A stretch of DNA of 64,000 bases from Dactylosporangium sucinum (lineage in GTDB: Bacteria > Actinomycetota > Actinomycetes > Mycobacteriales > Micromonosporaceae), in NCBI RefSeq assembly GCF_014647515.1, contig NZ_BMPI01000047.1:18135-82134 (forward strand), given 5' to 3'. The number at the start of each line of letters is the position of its first letter. Positions within the stretch are counted from its first letter, which is position 1. This document shows positions 7,682 to 16,056 of the stretch, piece by piece. Position numbers and translations under genes: made by a program. The notes under the pieces were generated by a model, which was not told the DNA's origin, did not search any database, and saw nothing but the letters and a program-made list of their open reading frames with translations.

Positions 7682-7745
7682 GAGACGTTGGTCGATCTAC
7701 CCTCACGTGAGCCGATCAACGTGAGGGTAGATCGACCAACGTCTC
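7682..7745. repeat. Perfect 27-bp inverted repeat (palindrome type D)
   Basis: Arms 7682-7708 and 7719-7745 are exact reverse complements around a 10-nt loop; each arm contains CGTTGGTCGATCTACCCTC or its complement. It is far less GC-rich than its surroundings. No T-tract follows. Possibly a terminator for upstream transcription or a small mobile palindrome. Confidence 0.8.
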
Positions 7746-8003
7746 CAGGCTGGCCGCTCCGCCGTCGGCGCCGCCCCGTCCCAGCCGCTCCGCTGTGCTG
7801 CGCCGTGTCGTCCCAGCCCTCCGTTGAGTGATGCCGTCTCCTCCCAGCCGCTCTTGCCAGCGCGCCGCCTCATTCCGGCGGCCGCGACCCGGATGCCGCC
7901 TGCGACCCGGACGCCGCCTCCGGCTTGCGCCTCGCTCGCGACCCGCACTCCGCGCGCCCGCCCGGGGTGGCGTGTCGGCTCGGCCGCTTCGCTGAGGTCG
8001 CCT

Positions 8004-8059
8004 CATGATCGAGGGAGAGTTCTGGTTGCCATGACAGCCAGATCCTTCCCACGATCATG
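8004..8059. repeat. Inverted repeat, palindrome type B, copy 1
   Basis: Arms of 25 nt at 8004-8028 and 8035-8059, imperfect with several mismatches; the right arm reads CAGCCAGATCCTTCCC then ACGATCATG. The same arms recur at 62537-62592. It lies in the gap ahead of the acyl-CoA synthetase gene. Confidence 0.75.
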
Positions 8060-8092
8060 GCGTGCCCCGCCCCTCGCCGCCATTTGCGCACG

Positions 8093-8145
8093 CCGACATA
8101 ACCGAAATGTCGGATATGTCCGGCGCTGCGCGCCTGACATATCCG
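8093..8145. promoter_or_regulatory. Two overlapping small palindromes upstream of the acyl-CoA synthetase
   Basis: CCGACAT (8093-8099) pairs with ATGTCGG (8107-8113), and CGGATATGTC (8111-8120) pairs with GACATATCCG (8136-8145). They share bases, so only one can form at a time. Position about 100-150 nt before the gene fits operators or alternative leader folds. The gap 7303-8243 otherwise holds only the repeats listed. Confidence 0.4.
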
Positions 8146-8243
8146 CCCCCCGCAGAGCGGCCAGCTGACAGGCGCTGGGCGGGGTGGGAAATCGGGGGGT
8201 CGTGGGAGGGCGCAAACCGCCGGCGAAGGCGGAGGATCAGTGG

Positions 8244-10115
8244 ATGGGCGCCTATCGCGAGACGTACGAGCGGAGCCTCGCCGACCCCGACGGGTTCTGG
8301 CGGGCCGCCGCGGCCGGGGTCGACTGGGACCGTATGCCGTTCCGGGTGCTCGACGCCGACCGGCCGCCGTTCTACCGGTGGTACCCCGACGCCGAGCTCA
8401 ACACCTGCCACAACGCCCTCGACCGGCACGTCGCCAACGGGCGCGGCCACCAGACGGCGCTCATCTACGACAGCCCCGTCACCGGGAGGCTGCGGCGGTA
8501 CACCTTCGAAGCCCTCCGCGACGAGGTGGCCCGCTTCGCCGGAGCGCTCCGCGCGCTCGGCGTGGGCAAGGGGGACCGGGTCGTGCTGTACATGGCCATG
8601 GTGCCCGAGGCCGTCATCGCCATGCTCGCCTGCGCGCGGCTCGGGGCGGTGCACTCCGTGGTCTTCGGCGGGTTCGGGCCCAAGGAGCTCGCCGCCCGCA
8701 TCGACGACGCGCGGCCCAAGGTCGTCGTCGCCACGTCGTGCGGGATCGAGGCCAAGCGGGTCGTGGAGTACAAGCCGCTGCTCGACGCCGCGCTGGCGGA
8801 GGCCGCGCACCGGCCCGGCCGGGTCGTCGTCCTGCAGCGCGAGCAGGCGAAGGCGGAGCTCCGCGAGCACGAGCTGACCTGGGACGACGCGATCGCGAAC
8901 GCCGCCGCCGTGGACTGCGTGCCGGTGGCCGCGACCGACCCGCTGTACGTGCTCTACACCTCCGGGACGACCGGCCGGCCGAAGGGTATCGTGCGGGACA
9001 ACGGCGGGCACGCCGTCGCGCTCGTCTGGTCGATGGCCAACGTCTACGCGGTCGGGCCGGGCGACGTCTTCTGGGCCGCGTCCGACGTCGGGTGGGTGGT
9101 CGGCCACTCCTACATCGTGTATGCGCCCCTGCTCGCCGGGGCCACGACCGTGCTGTACGAGGGAAAGCCCGTCGGCACCCCCGACGCCGGCGCCTTCTGG
9201 CGGGTCGTCGCCGACCACGGCGTCAACGTGCTCTTCACCGCGCCCACCGCGATCCGGGCGATCCGCAAGGAGGACCCCGACGGGCGCCTCGTCGGCGCGA
9301 TGCCCTCGCTGCGGGCGTTGTTCCTGGCGGGGGAGCGGCTCGACCCGGAGACGTACCACTGGGCCGGCGCCCGCCTGGGCGTGCCCGTCGTCGACCACTG
9401 GTGGCAGACCGAGACCGGCTGGCCCGTCGCCGCCGACCCGCTCGGCCTGGAGGCGCTGCCGACCAGGCCCGGCTCGCCCTCGGTCCCGGTGCCCGGCTTC
9501 GACGTACGGGTGCTGCGCCCGGACGGCGAACCGGCGCAGGCCGGCGAGGACGGGACGATCGCGATCCGGCTGCCGCTGCCGCCCGGCTGCCTGCCGACCC
9601 TGTGGAACGACGACGAGCGGTACGTCGCGTCCTACCTCAGCGCCTTCCCGGGCTACTACCTCACCGGCGACGGCGGGCGGTTCGACGAGGACGGGTACCT
9701 GTACGTCATGGGCCGCACCGACGACGTCATCAACGTCGCCGGGCACCGGCTGTCGACCGGGTCGATGGAGGAGGTGCTCGCCGCCCACCCGGCGGTCGCC
9801 GAGTGCGCGGTGATCGGCGTGGACGACCCGCTCAAGGGGCAGGTGCCGCGCGGCTTCGTGGTCCTCAAGGCCGGCGCCGAGGCGAGCGACTCCCTCACCG
9901 ACGAGCTGGTCGCCATGGTGCGCGAGCGGATCGGCGCGGTCGCCTCCCTCAAGAGCGTCCGGGTGGTGCCGGCGCTGCCGAAGACCCGGTCCGGCAAGAT
10001 CCTGCGCAAGACCATGCGGGGCATCGCCGCCGGCCGGGACGAGCCGGTGCCGTCGACCATCGAGGACCCGGCGGTGCTCGACGCCATCCGGCCGATCATC
10101 GAGGAGGCACGCTGA
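8244..10115 (+). CDS. Short-chain acyl-CoA synthetase (propionyl-CoA synthetase/PrpE-like, AMP-forming)
   Basis: 623 residues, the usual length for the acetyl/propionyl-CoA synthetase group. It has the P-loop YTSGTTGRPKG, the WWQTETGWP motif of acetyl-CoA synthetase relatives, the hinge region GRTDDVINVAGHRLST and the catalytic lysine near the end in PKTRSGKILRK. Such enzymes activate acetate, propionate or similar acids to acyl-CoA using ATP in the cytosol; the early FYRWYPDAELNTCHNALDRH stretch is closest to the propionyl/ACSS3 branch. ATG 8244 follows a GGAGG site by 8 nt. It is a single-gene unit ended by a hairpin over its stop codon. Confidence 0.9.
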   Translation: MGAYRETYERSLADPDGFWRAAAAGVDWDRMPFRVLDADRPPFYRWYPDAELNTCHNALDRHVANGRGHQTALIYDSPVTGRLRRYTFEALRDEVARFAGALRALGVGKGDRVVLYMAMVPEAVIAMLACARLGAVHSVVFGGFGPKELAARIDDARPKVVVATSCGIEAKRVVEYKPLLDAALAEAAHRPGRVVVLQREQAKAELREHELTWDDAIANAAAVDCVPVAATDPLYVLYTSGTTGRPKGIVRDNGGHAVALVWSMANVYAVGPGDVFWAASDVGWVVGHSYIVYAPLLAGATTVLYEGKPVGTPDAGAFWRVVADHGVNVLFTAPTAIRAIRKEDPDGRLVGAMPSLRALFLAGERLDPETYHWAGARLGVPVVDHWWQTETGWPVAADPLGLEALPTRPGSPSVPVPGFDVRVLRPDGEPAQAGEDGTIAIRLPLPPGCLPTLWNDDERYVASYLSAFPGYYLTGDGGRFDEDGYLYVMGRTDDVINVAGHRLSTGSMEEVLAAHPAVAECAVIGVDDPLKGQVPRGFVVLKAGAEASDSLTDELVAMVRERIGAVASLKSVRVVPALPKTRSGKILRKTMRGIAAGRDEPVPSTIEDPAVLDAIRPIIEEAR

Positions 10116-10134
10116 GAGCGAACACGCTCTCAGC
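10111..10134 (+). terminator. Hairpin over the acyl-CoA synthetase stop codon
   Basis: GCTGAGAGCG (10111-10120) and CGCTCTCAGC (10125-10134) are exact complements with loop AACA. The stop TGA is inside the left arm. Confidence 0.7.
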
Positions 10135-10201
10135 GAACCGGGGATCTCAACGGCGGTCGGTGTCCATACCGTCGTAGGCAGGACCCGGGAAGGAGCCACC
10201 G

Positions 10202-10774
10202 ATGGCCGACACTGACATCCCATTCGACAGCGCCGTCTTCGAGCGCCTGCTCAGCAAGCGCATCATCGTGCTCGGCAGCGAGGTGAACGACGAGAGCGCC
10301 AACCGCATCTGCGGCCAGCTCATCCTGCTCGCCGCCGAGGACCCGGAGAAGGACATCAGCTTCTGGATCAACTCACCCGGCGGGGCCGTGCACTCGGGCC
10401 TGGCCATCTACGACACCATGCGGTTCATCCGCAACGACGTGTCGACCGTGGTCATGGGCATGGCCGCGTCGATGGGGCAGTTCCTGCTCAGCGCGGGCAC
10501 GCCCGGCAAGCGGTATGCGCTGCCCCACTCGCGGGTCATGATGCACCAGCCCTCCGGCGGCATCGGCGGCACGGCGGCGGACATCGCCATCCAGGCCGAG
10601 CAGATGCTGCACACCAAGCGCACGGTGCAGCGGCTCATCGCCGAGCACACCGGCCAGACCGAGGAGCAGATCGCGGCCGACTCCGACCGCGACCGCTGGT
10701 TCACCGCCCCGGAGGCGGTCGACTACGGATTCGTGGACCGGGTGGTCCAGGGCGCCGAGCAGCTGGCCGTCTAA
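10202..10774 (+). CDS. clpP: ATP-dependent Clp protease proteolytic subunit ClpP
   Basis: 190 residues. The Ser nucleophile is in MAASMGQF, His in VMMHQPSGG and Asp in SDRDRWFTAPEA, so the triad is complete. ClpP forms two seven-membered rings and degrades proteins fed by ClpX or ClpC in the cytosol. The leading region is short, without a long propeptide. Actinobacteria usually encode several ClpP subunits as clpP1-clpP2-clpX; this copy stands alone with no second clpP or clpX, so it is probably an accessory paralogue. GGAAGGAG precedes the ATG. Confidence 0.93.
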   Translation: MADTDIPFDSAVFERLLSKRIIVLGSEVNDESANRICGQLILLAAEDPEKDISFWINSPGGAVHSGLAIYDTMRFIRNDVSTVVMGMAASMGQFLLSAGTPGKRYALPHSRVMMHQPSGGIGGTAADIAIQAEQMLHTKRTVQRLIAEHTGQTEEQIAADSDRDRWFTAPEAVDYGFVDRVVQGAEQLAV

Positions 10775-10778
10775 GGGC

Positions 10779-10784
10779 TACAGT
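10779..10784 (+). promoter_or_regulatory. Putative -10 element (TACAGT) of the serine hydrolase gene
   Basis: TAnnnT hexamer, 6-nt gap to GTG at 10791, immediately after the clpP stop; fits a leaderless start. Confidence 0.5.
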
Positions 10785-10790
10785 TCGCGG

Positions 10791-12017
10791 GTGAGCATCG
10801 ACGTTGAGGTGGCGCCGGAGCAGGCCGGTTTCGACGCCAAGCGACTGGCCCGGCTGGACACCCACTTCGCCCGCTACGTCGACGACGGCCGGCTGGCCGG
10901 ATGGCACATCGTCGTCGCGCGCGACGGCCGGGTGGCGCACAGCAGCGTCTACGGTCAGCGCGACGCCGAGGCCGGCCTGCCGGTCGAGCCCGGCACCCAG
11001 TGGCGCATCTACTCGATGACCAAGCCCGTCACCTCGGTCGCCGCGATGATGCTGTGGGAGGAGGGGCACTTCGAGCTCACCGACCCGATCAGCCGCTGGC
11101 TGCCCGAGTTCGGCGACGTCCGGGTGTACCAGAAGGGTTCGGCCGGCGCGCCGTTCACCGTGCCGGCCGTCGAGCCGATCCGGGTCTGGCACCTGCTCAC
11201 GCACACGTCCGGCCTGACGTACGGTTTCCTGCAGACCTCGGTCGTCGACGCCCTGTACCGCAAGGCCGGCTACGACATCCAGTCCAAGCCCGGCGCCGAC
11301 CTGGCCCAGGCGTGCCGCGACTGGGCCGCGCTGCCGCTGCTGTTCCAGCCCGGCGCCGGCTGGGGCTACGGCGTCTCGACCGACGTGCTCGGCCGCCTCG
11401 TCGAGCTCTGGTCCGGCCAGACCCTGCAGGACTTCGTGCGGGAGCGGATCCTGGAGCCGCTCGGCATGACCGACACCTGCTGGTCCGTCGAGCCGGGCAC
11501 CGACCGCCTCGCCGCGCTCTACGTGCCCGGCCCCGACGGCAAGGCGGCCCGGTTCGACGCGGTCGGCCAGGCCGCGTTCGAGCCGCCGGCCATGGCCTCG
11601 GGCGGCGGCGGCCTGATCTCCACGGCGGCCGACTACCACCGCTTCATGCAGCTGCTCCTGCACGGGGGCACGTTCCAGCGCCAGCGCCTGCTCAGCCACC
11701 GCACGGTGGGCTTCATGACCCGCAACCACCTGCCCGGCGGCGTGGACCTCGACGCCCTGCAGACCGGCGGGTTCGCCGAGACGACGTTCGAGGGCGTCGG
11801 CTTCGGCCTGGGCTTCGCCGTGGTCCGCGACCCGGTGCCGGCCCGCGTGTGGAGCAGCCCCGGCACCTACTACTGGGGCGGCGCGGCAAGCACGGCCTTC
11901 TGGATCGACCCGGCCGAGCGCCTCACCGTCGCCCTGTTCACCCAGCTCCTGCCGTCGAGCACCCACCCGCTGCGCCCCCAGCTGCGCCAGCTGGTCTACA
12001 GCGCGTTGATCGAATAG
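10791..12017 (+). CDS. Class C beta-lactamase-fold serine hydrolase (esterase/EstB-like)
   Basis: 408 residues, no signal peptide. The SxxK motif is SMTK (Ser75, Lys78) and the second motif is Tyr193 in WGYGVS, a YxS-type variation rather than the YxN of true class C beta-lactamases. HLLTHTSGLTYGF is characteristic of the beta-lactamase-related esterase/DD-peptidase group. Cytosolic location and family argue for an esterase rather than antibiotic resistance. The GTG start is supported by the TACAGT element 6 nt upstream. Near the C-terminus, FAVVRDP...YYWGGAASTAFWIDP is the usual final motif of this group. Confidence 0.88.
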   Translation: MSIDVEVAPEQAGFDAKRLARLDTHFARYVDDGRLAGWHIVVARDGRVAHSSVYGQRDAEAGLPVEPGTQWRIYSMTKPVTSVAAMMLWEEGHFELTDPISRWLPEFGDVRVYQKGSAGAPFTVPAVEPIRVWHLLTHTSGLTYGFLQTSVVDALYRKAGYDIQSKPGADLAQACRDWAALPLLFQPGAGWGYGVSTDVLGRLVELWSGQTLQDFVRERILEPLGMTDTCWSVEPGTDRLAALYVPGPDGKAARFDAVGQAAFEPPAMASGGGGLISTAADYHRFMQLLLHGGTFQRQRLLSHRTVGFMTRNHLPGGVDLDALQTGGFAETTFEGVGFGLGFAVVRDPVPARVWSSPGTYYWGGAASTAFWIDPAERLTVALFTQLLPSSTHPLRPQLRQLVYSALIE

Positions 12018-12212
12018 GGACTCGGGTCCGCGCAACGCACGACCGTCGCTCCCGCCAGACACCGCTCGTGGGGCCGGTCCATCAAGGACCGGCCCCACGA
12101 CGCTGCCGTCGCCGTCGTCCCAAGGGCCCGCGGGCTCCCGCCCGCGCCGGACGTCCGCGGCCGTCGCGCCGCCGTCGCGCCGTCGTCCGCGGCCGTCGCG
12201 CCGTCGCACGGC

Positions 12213-12270
12213 GAGTTGACCTTGGTGGTTTTCCGCTGCCCAGGCGACGGTAGGTCACCAAGGTCAACTC
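12213..12270. repeat. Inverted repeat, palindrome type A, copy 1 (bidirectional terminator position)
   Basis: Exact 15-bp arms GAGTTGACCTTGGTG (12213-12227) and its complement (12256-12270) around a 28-nt loop. It lies between convergent genes (ends at 12017 and 12291). Core TGACCTTGGTGG.TTTCCG.TGCC recurs at 34816-34884. The remaining part of this 273-bp gap is GC-rich CCGTCGC repeats without other features. Confidence 0.75.
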
Positions 12271-12290
12271 TCAATGCAGGGCAGGACGGC

Positions 12291-12992
12291 TCAGGCGAAG
12301 GTCAGGTTGCCGCCGCCGGTCACGACGTGCAGCTTGTGGGAGGCGCCCGCGTCGATCTTCACCGTGCCCGCCTGCTTGCCGCCCTCCAGCTCGGCCTGCA
12401 GGGCGTAGGTCTCGCTCCCGGGCAGGCGCAGGTTCACGTTCGCGCCGCCGCTGTCGACCTCGACCCGGTCCGGCGCCTGGGCCAGCGTCAGCTCGACCAG
12501 GCCGCCGCCGGTGCGGGCGGTGAGCTCCGGCGGGGCGAGCGCCTCGCCGGACAGCGGCCCGCCGTCCGTCGACACGTCGATGAGGCCGGTCATGCCGTTG
12601 AGCGTGACCGCGCCGCCCGAGCTGTCGAGCCGCAGCGAGAGCGTCGACGGGATCTGCAGCTCGTACGAGATCGAGCAGTCCGACTTCGGGCAGCCGGTCG
12701 ACGCGAGCACCAGCTCGCCGCCCTCCACGCTCTGCTTGCGGCCGGGCTTGTCGCTGCGGTACTTCTGGATCTCCGTCACCTTGATCGTCGTCCCGCTGCC
12801 GACGGACACCTTGATCGTGCCGCCCTGGCTGTCGACGTCCACGACGCTCACGTCGTCCTTGACCTCGTAGGCGTTGGTCGCGCTCTGCTCCGACCCGTCC
12901 TTGCCGGCCGACGGCGGGGGAGTGTCCGGCGTGCCGCAGGCGCCGAGGGCGAGCAGCGCGGCGGTGATCGTGATGATCCGCAGTGACTTCAC
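12291..12992 (-). CDS. Lipoprotein with beta-helical (DUF4097-like) domain
   Basis: 233 residues starting at GTG. A signal peptide ends in the lipobox LGAC with the lipid-bearing Cys19, so it is anchored on the outer face of the membrane. The rest is Gly/Ser/Thr/Val-rich with repeated short strands (DSQGGTIKVSVGSGTTIKV, DSSGGAVTLNGMTGLIDVS, GGANVNLRLPG, GAGNLTFA-like end), the look of a DUF4097-type right-handed beta structure. Two Cys in ASTGCPKSDCSIS may form a disulfide. Function unknown. The gene is alone, convergent with the serine hydrolase. Confidence 0.75.
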   Translation of the reverse strand: MKSLRIITITAALLALGACGTPDTPPPSAGKDGSEQSATNAYEVKDDVSVVDVDSQGGTIKVSVGSGTTIKVTEIQKYRSDKPGRKQSVEGGELVLASTGCPKSDCSISYELQIPSTLSLRLDSSGGAVTLNGMTGLIDVSTDGGPLSGEALAPPELTARTGGGLVELTLAQAPDRVEVDSGGANVNLRLPGSETYALQAELEGGKQAGTVKIDAGASHKLHVVTGGGNLTFA

Positions 12993-13031
12993 GGGGGACT
13001 AGCTTTGCACGCGCCGTGGCGCCTCGATCGC

Positions 13032-13037
13032 TAGGGT
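13032..13037 (+). promoter_or_regulatory. Putative -10 element (TAGGGT) of the methyltransferase gene
   Basis: 7-nt gap to GTG at 13045; no ribosome site between, fits a leaderless transcript. Confidence 0.5.
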
Positions 13038-13044
13038 CTCTCCC

Positions 13045-13599
13045 GTGACACTTGTCGATGACGCCTACGTTCGGGCCGAGGCCCACGGCTTCGGCCTGTC
13101 CTGCGAGGTGCCCGTCGGCCGCCTGCTCGCGGCGCTGGCCGCCGCCCTCCCGCCCGGCGCCCGGGTCCTGGAGCTCGGCACCGGGGCCGGTGTCGGCACC
13201 GCCTGGCTGGCCGCGGGCCTGCTGCCCCGCACCGACGTCACCGTCACCAGCGTGGAGCTCGACCCGCAGACCGCGGCGGTCGCCGCGACGGGGGACTGGC
13301 CGTCGTTCGTCGAGCTGCGGGTCGGCGACGCCGTCGAGTTCCTCCGGGCGGCCGGGCACGGCTACGACCTGATCTTCGCCGACTGCCGGGGCGGGAAGAC
13401 CGAGGGGCTCGACCGTACGATCGCGCGCCTCAATCCCCGGGGAACGCTCGTGGTCGACGACATGACCGAGATCGACGGCTGGCCGGACGACTTCAAGGCG
13501 GCGCAGCGCGGGGTGCGCCGCACGCTCGTCGAGCACCCGGACCTGGTGAGCGCCGAGCTGGACTTCGGCTCGGGTGTGGTGGTGAGTGTGAGGAGGTAG
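13045..13599 (+). CDS. O-methyltransferase family, SAM-dependent
   Basis: 184 residues. The SAM-binding loop is VLELGTGAGVGTAWLA, with the acidic SVELDP strand that holds the ribose and the DLIFADCRGGKTEGL segment in place of the usual FIDADK. The arrangement follows the catechol-O-methyltransferase-like family 3, but the metal-binding residues are not clearly conserved, so activity on catechols is uncertain. Cytosolic. The GTG start is set by the TAGGGT element 7 nt upstream. It is followed 20 bp later by the hemerythrin gene, perhaps in one transcript. Confidence 0.8.
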   Translation: MTLVDDAYVRAEAHGFGLSCEVPVGRLLAALAAALPPGARVLELGTGAGVGTAWLAAGLLPRTDVTVTSVELDPQTAAVAATGDWPSFVELRVGDAVEFLRAAGHGYDLIFADCRGGKTEGLDRTIARLNPRGTLVVDDMTEIDGWPDDFKAAQRGVRRTLVEHPDLVSAELDFGSGVVVSVRR

Positions 13600-13619
13600 C
13601 GCGCGGGTACACCGCTGGC

Positions 13620-14120
13620 ATGTCCACAGATGCCATCGTGCTGCTGCGCGAAGACCACAAGAACATGCGGCGGCTGTTCAAGGAGTTCCAGGCCGCCCAG
13701 GCCGGGCCCAAGGCCAAGAAGTCGACGATCGTCGGCCAGATCCTCGAGGCGCTGACGGTGCACACGTACCTCGAGAACGAGGTGATGTACCCCGAGGTGC
13801 GCCGGCTCCTGCCGGCCCTGGAGGAGGACATCCTCGAGTCGTACGAGGAGCACCACGTCGCCGACCTGCTGTGCCTGGAGTTGTCCACGATGTCCCCCGA
13901 CGACGAGCACTTCGACGCGAAGGTCACGGTGCTCATCGAGAACGTGCTGCACCACGTCGAGGACGAGGAGCACGAATGGTTCCCGAAGGTCCGTGAGGGC
14001 CTGGGCCGCAACCAGCTCCAGCAGCTCGGCCAGCGGATGATCGACCTGCGCCCGAAGGCCCCGACCAAGCCGATGGAGCCGAAGGCGCTGAAGAAGGCGC
14101 TCGACGCGATCAACGCATAG
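13620..14120 (+). CDS. Hemerythrin HHE domain protein
   Basis: 166 residues, mostly helical. Candidate diiron ligands are His13 in REDHKNMRRLF, HTYLENEVMYPEV (His and Glu), EEHHVAD, and HHVEDEEHEWFP, the normal HHE spacing. Such proteins bind oxygen, nitric oxide or act in iron or stress sensing in the cytosol. A Lys/Pro-rich tail follows. No redox partner is adjacent. Confidence 0.88.
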   Translation: MSTDAIVLLREDHKNMRRLFKEFQAAQAGPKAKKSTIVGQILEALTVHTYLENEVMYPEVRRLLPALEEDILESYEEHHVADLLCLELSTMSPDDEHFDAKVTVLIENVLHHVEDEEHEWFPKVREGLGRNQLQQLGQRMIDLRPKAPTKPMEPKALKKALDAINA

Positions 14121-14193
14121 CCGATCCCGAGGTGCACGAGTGACCCGGGCGGGGTCGGCCGTGTGACCGCTGTGGCCCGGCGGCCGGCCCCAG

Positions 14194-14199
14194 TACCGT
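14194..14199 (+). promoter_or_regulatory. Putative -10 element (TACCGT) of the STAS gene
   Basis: 8-nt gap to the ATG at 14208; supports that start over the upstream GTG at 14163. Confidence 0.45.
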
Positions 14200-14207
14200 C
14201 GGACCCG

Positions 14208-14672
14208 ATGAGTTCCGACCGGACACCTGTCGTGCTGGCCCTGCACGGGCTGCTGGTGGAGGGGACCGTGGCGACGGTCGAGCCGGTGCTGGCCGGGTGC
14301 CTCGGCGCCCACGAGCCGCGCCTGGTGCTCGACGTGTCGCAGGTCACCGTCTGCGACACCGCCGGCGCGGCGCTGCTCGTCAGCGTCGCCGAGCTGGCGC
14401 GCGACCGCGGCGGCGAGGTGCGCCTCGCCGACCCGTCACCGGCCATCCGCTCGTGGTTGCCGGTCGCCGCCGGCATGAGCGCGATCGCCGTGTTCGCCAC
14501 GGTCGAGGGTGCCGTCGGGGCCGACCCGCGCGACCTGCTCACCGGCGGCCCGCCGGCCGCCGCCAACTGCGTCGACGAGCGGCCGGTCCTGCGCAGCCGC
14601 CGGCCGCGCTGGCGGGTCAACCCTTCGGGCCGCGCACGATCACGCCGAGGTCCCGCATCACCGCGTCGGTGA
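14208..14672 (+). CDS. STAS domain protein (anti-sigma factor antagonist-like)
   Basis: 154 residues. The STAS fold is seen in VLALHGLLVEGTVATVEPVL, RLVLDVSQVTVCDTAGAALL and EVRLADPSPAIRSWL. In SpoIIAA-type antagonists a Ser in the D-S/T-G loop is phosphorylated; here the loop is CDTAGAALL, with Thr in that place. It could join an anti-sigma switch or act as a sulfate-transporter-type sensor, but no kinase gene is next to it. The last 35 residues are Arg-rich, unlike the family, and overlap the end of the convergent pentapeptide gene by 56 bp. Confidence 0.75.
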   Translation: MSSDRTPVVLALHGLLVEGTVATVEPVLAGCLGAHEPRLVLDVSQVTVCDTAGAALLVSVAELARDRGGEVRLADPSPAIRSWLPVAAGMSAIAVFATVEGAVGADPRDLLTGGPPAAANCVDERPVLRSRRPRWRVNPSGRARSRRGPASPRR

Positions 14673-15285
14673 GCCCGGGCAGCTGGGCCGGCTCGATCGT
14701 CACCCCCCGCAGGCTGCTCATGCCGCTCACCTCCGACAGCTGGTTGCCGCGCAGGTCGGCCCCGCGCAGGTCGCAGCTCTCGAACGCCATCTGCCGCAGC
14801 CGGCAGCCCTGCATCGCGGCCTGGTCGAGCACGCAGTCGCGCAGCACGGTGTTGACGAGCACGCAACCGACGAACCCGGTCGGCCCGGCCGTCGTCACGT
14901 CGTCGAGCGTGGCCGCGTCGAGCCGGCAGCCCTCGAACAGGACGTTGCTGAGCTTCGACTCGGACAGGTGCGCCCAGGTGAGCTTGCAGTTGACGAGATG
15001 CACCCGCTCCAGCGTCAGCCCGGTCAGCCGGGCCGCCGTGAAGTCGACCTTGTCGAACCGGCAGCCGCTGATCGTCACGTCCTCCCAGACCACCCCGTTG
15101 AGGTCGAGGTTCTCCAGGTGGGCCCGGCGCAGGCGGGCGTCGATGAGCGTGGTGCGGATGGCGCGGCCGGTCTGCACATGCGCGTCGTTGAGGTTGCCGC
15201 CCCACGGCGCGCTGACCAGCTCGAGCTCGCCCGGGTCGAGGGTCGGAAGCTCGATGTCGATGTCGTGCACGGTGCGCAGTGCCAC
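14617..15285 (-). CDS. Pentapeptide-repeat protein
   Basis: 222 residues with tandem A(D/N)LXX-type repeats from about 35 to 190 (AHLENLDLNGVVWEDVTISG, CRLDAATLDDV, CDLRGADLRGNQLSEV), predicted to make a square right-handed beta-helix. Members include gyrase-protecting proteins, but most are unknown. Cytosolic, no signal. GTG 15285 follows a TACGGT element by 7 nt. It is transcribed divergently from the TetR gene, 52 bp apart, so the regulator may control both. Confidence 0.82.
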   Translation of the reverse strand: MALRTVHDIDIELPTLDPGELELVSAPWGGNLNDAHVQTGRAIRTTLIDARLRRAHLENLDLNGVVWEDVTISGCRFDKVDFTAARLTGLTLERVHLVNCKLTWAHLSESKLSNVLFEGCRLDAATLDDVTTAGPTGFVGCVLVNTVLRDCVLDQAAMQGCRLRQMAFESCDLRGADLRGNQLSEVSGMSSLRGVTIEPAQLPGLTDAVMRDLGVIVRGPKG

Positions 15286-15292
15286 GTACCTC

Positions 15293-15298
15293 ACCGTA
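15293..15298 (-). promoter_or_regulatory. Putative -10 element (TACGGT) of the pentapeptide gene
   Basis: 7-nt gap to GTG 15285 on the minus strand; one half of a divergent leaderless pair. Confidence 0.5.
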
Positions 15299-15323
15299 GA
15301 GGGTCCGGCGGCGCGCCGGCACG

Positions 15324-15329
15324 TAGGCT
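15324..15329 (+). promoter_or_regulatory. Putative -10 element (TAGGCT) of the TetR gene
   Basis: 8-nt gap to ATG 15338 on the plus strand; other half of the divergent pair. Confidence 0.5.
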
Positions 15330-15337
15330 GCTGAGTC

Positions 15338-15949
15338 ATGAGTGACGCAGGGGTGCGGCAGCGGGTCGACGGGCGGACCCTGCGGGCCGAGCGCACCCGC
15401 AGCGCGATCGTGGACGCGCACCTCGCCCTGCTGGAGGAGGGCGAGCTCAAGCCGACCGCGGAGCGGATCGCCGAGCGGGCCGGGGTGTCGCTGCGCGCGC
15501 TGTGGACCAACTTCAAGGACATGGAGCGGCTGTTCGCGGCGGCCGGCGAGCGGCTCATGGAGCGGCAGGTGGCGGAGTTCCGCCCCGTCCCGCCGGAGCT
15601 GCCGCTGCCGGAGCGGATCACGTCGTACTGCGAGCAGCGCGCCCGCCTGCTGGAGCTGATCGCCCCCGCCGCGCGGGCCGCGCGGATCCGGGAGCCGTTC
15701 TCGGCCCAGCTGCGGCGCAACCGGGCGTGGTACATCGCGACCGCCCGCGAGGAGCTCGAGACGCTGTTCGCGCCGGAGCTCGCCGCGGCCGGCGAGGGCC
15801 GGGGCCGGATCATGGACGCGCTCACCGTGGCCGTGACGTCCTCGGGCTGGTCGATGTGGCGCGACGAGCTGCACCTCGACGTGCCGGGCGCCACGGCGGT
15901 GCTGCGGCACGTCGTGAGCGCGCTGCTACCGGCCGCACCGACGGCATAA
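15338..15949 (+). CDS. TetR family transcriptional regulator
   Basis: 203 residues. The N-terminal helix-turn-helix spans about 20-65 (RSAIVDAHLALLEEGELKPT, then AERIAERAGVSLRALWTNF), in which WTNFKD replaces the common YYHFKN. The C-terminal ligand-binding half (REPFSAQLRRNRAWYIATAR, MWRDELHLD) is family-variable. It probably represses itself and perhaps the divergent pentapeptide gene by binding the 52-bp gap. The next plus-strand gene starts 107 bp later with its own ribosome site. Confidence 0.88.
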   Translation: MSDAGVRQRVDGRTLRAERTRSAIVDAHLALLEEGELKPTAERIAERAGVSLRALWTNFKDMERLFAAAGERLMERQVAEFRPVPPELPLPERITSYCEQRARLLELIAPAARAARIREPFSAQLRRNRAWYIATAREELETLFAPELAAAGEGRGRIMDALTVAVTSSGWSMWRDELHLDVPGATAVLRHVVSALLPAAPTA

Positions 15950-16056
15950 GTTTCGCTTAGACCGCCGTTAAATCGGCATCGGCGGACACTCCGGGCGACC
16001 GGCGACCTCCTAGGCTTCGGGACGGTCGGTTCGGTTCACGCCTTTGGAGGAGCCCG

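Noticed and set aside
6294-7719. Two long minus-strand frames with Gly-Ala-Gly-Arg-Ser repeats across 7.3-7.7 kb
   Set aside because: They are read through the pentanucleotide array, where the 15-bp period gives five-residue repeats in every frame, and then run antisense to the dienelactone hydrolase.
8055-10223. 722-codon minus-strand frame
   Set aside because: Antisense to the acyl-CoA synthetase; no domain motif.
10791-12017. Antibiotic-resistance beta-lactamase
   Set aside because: No signal peptide and a YxS second motif point to an esterase-type relative.
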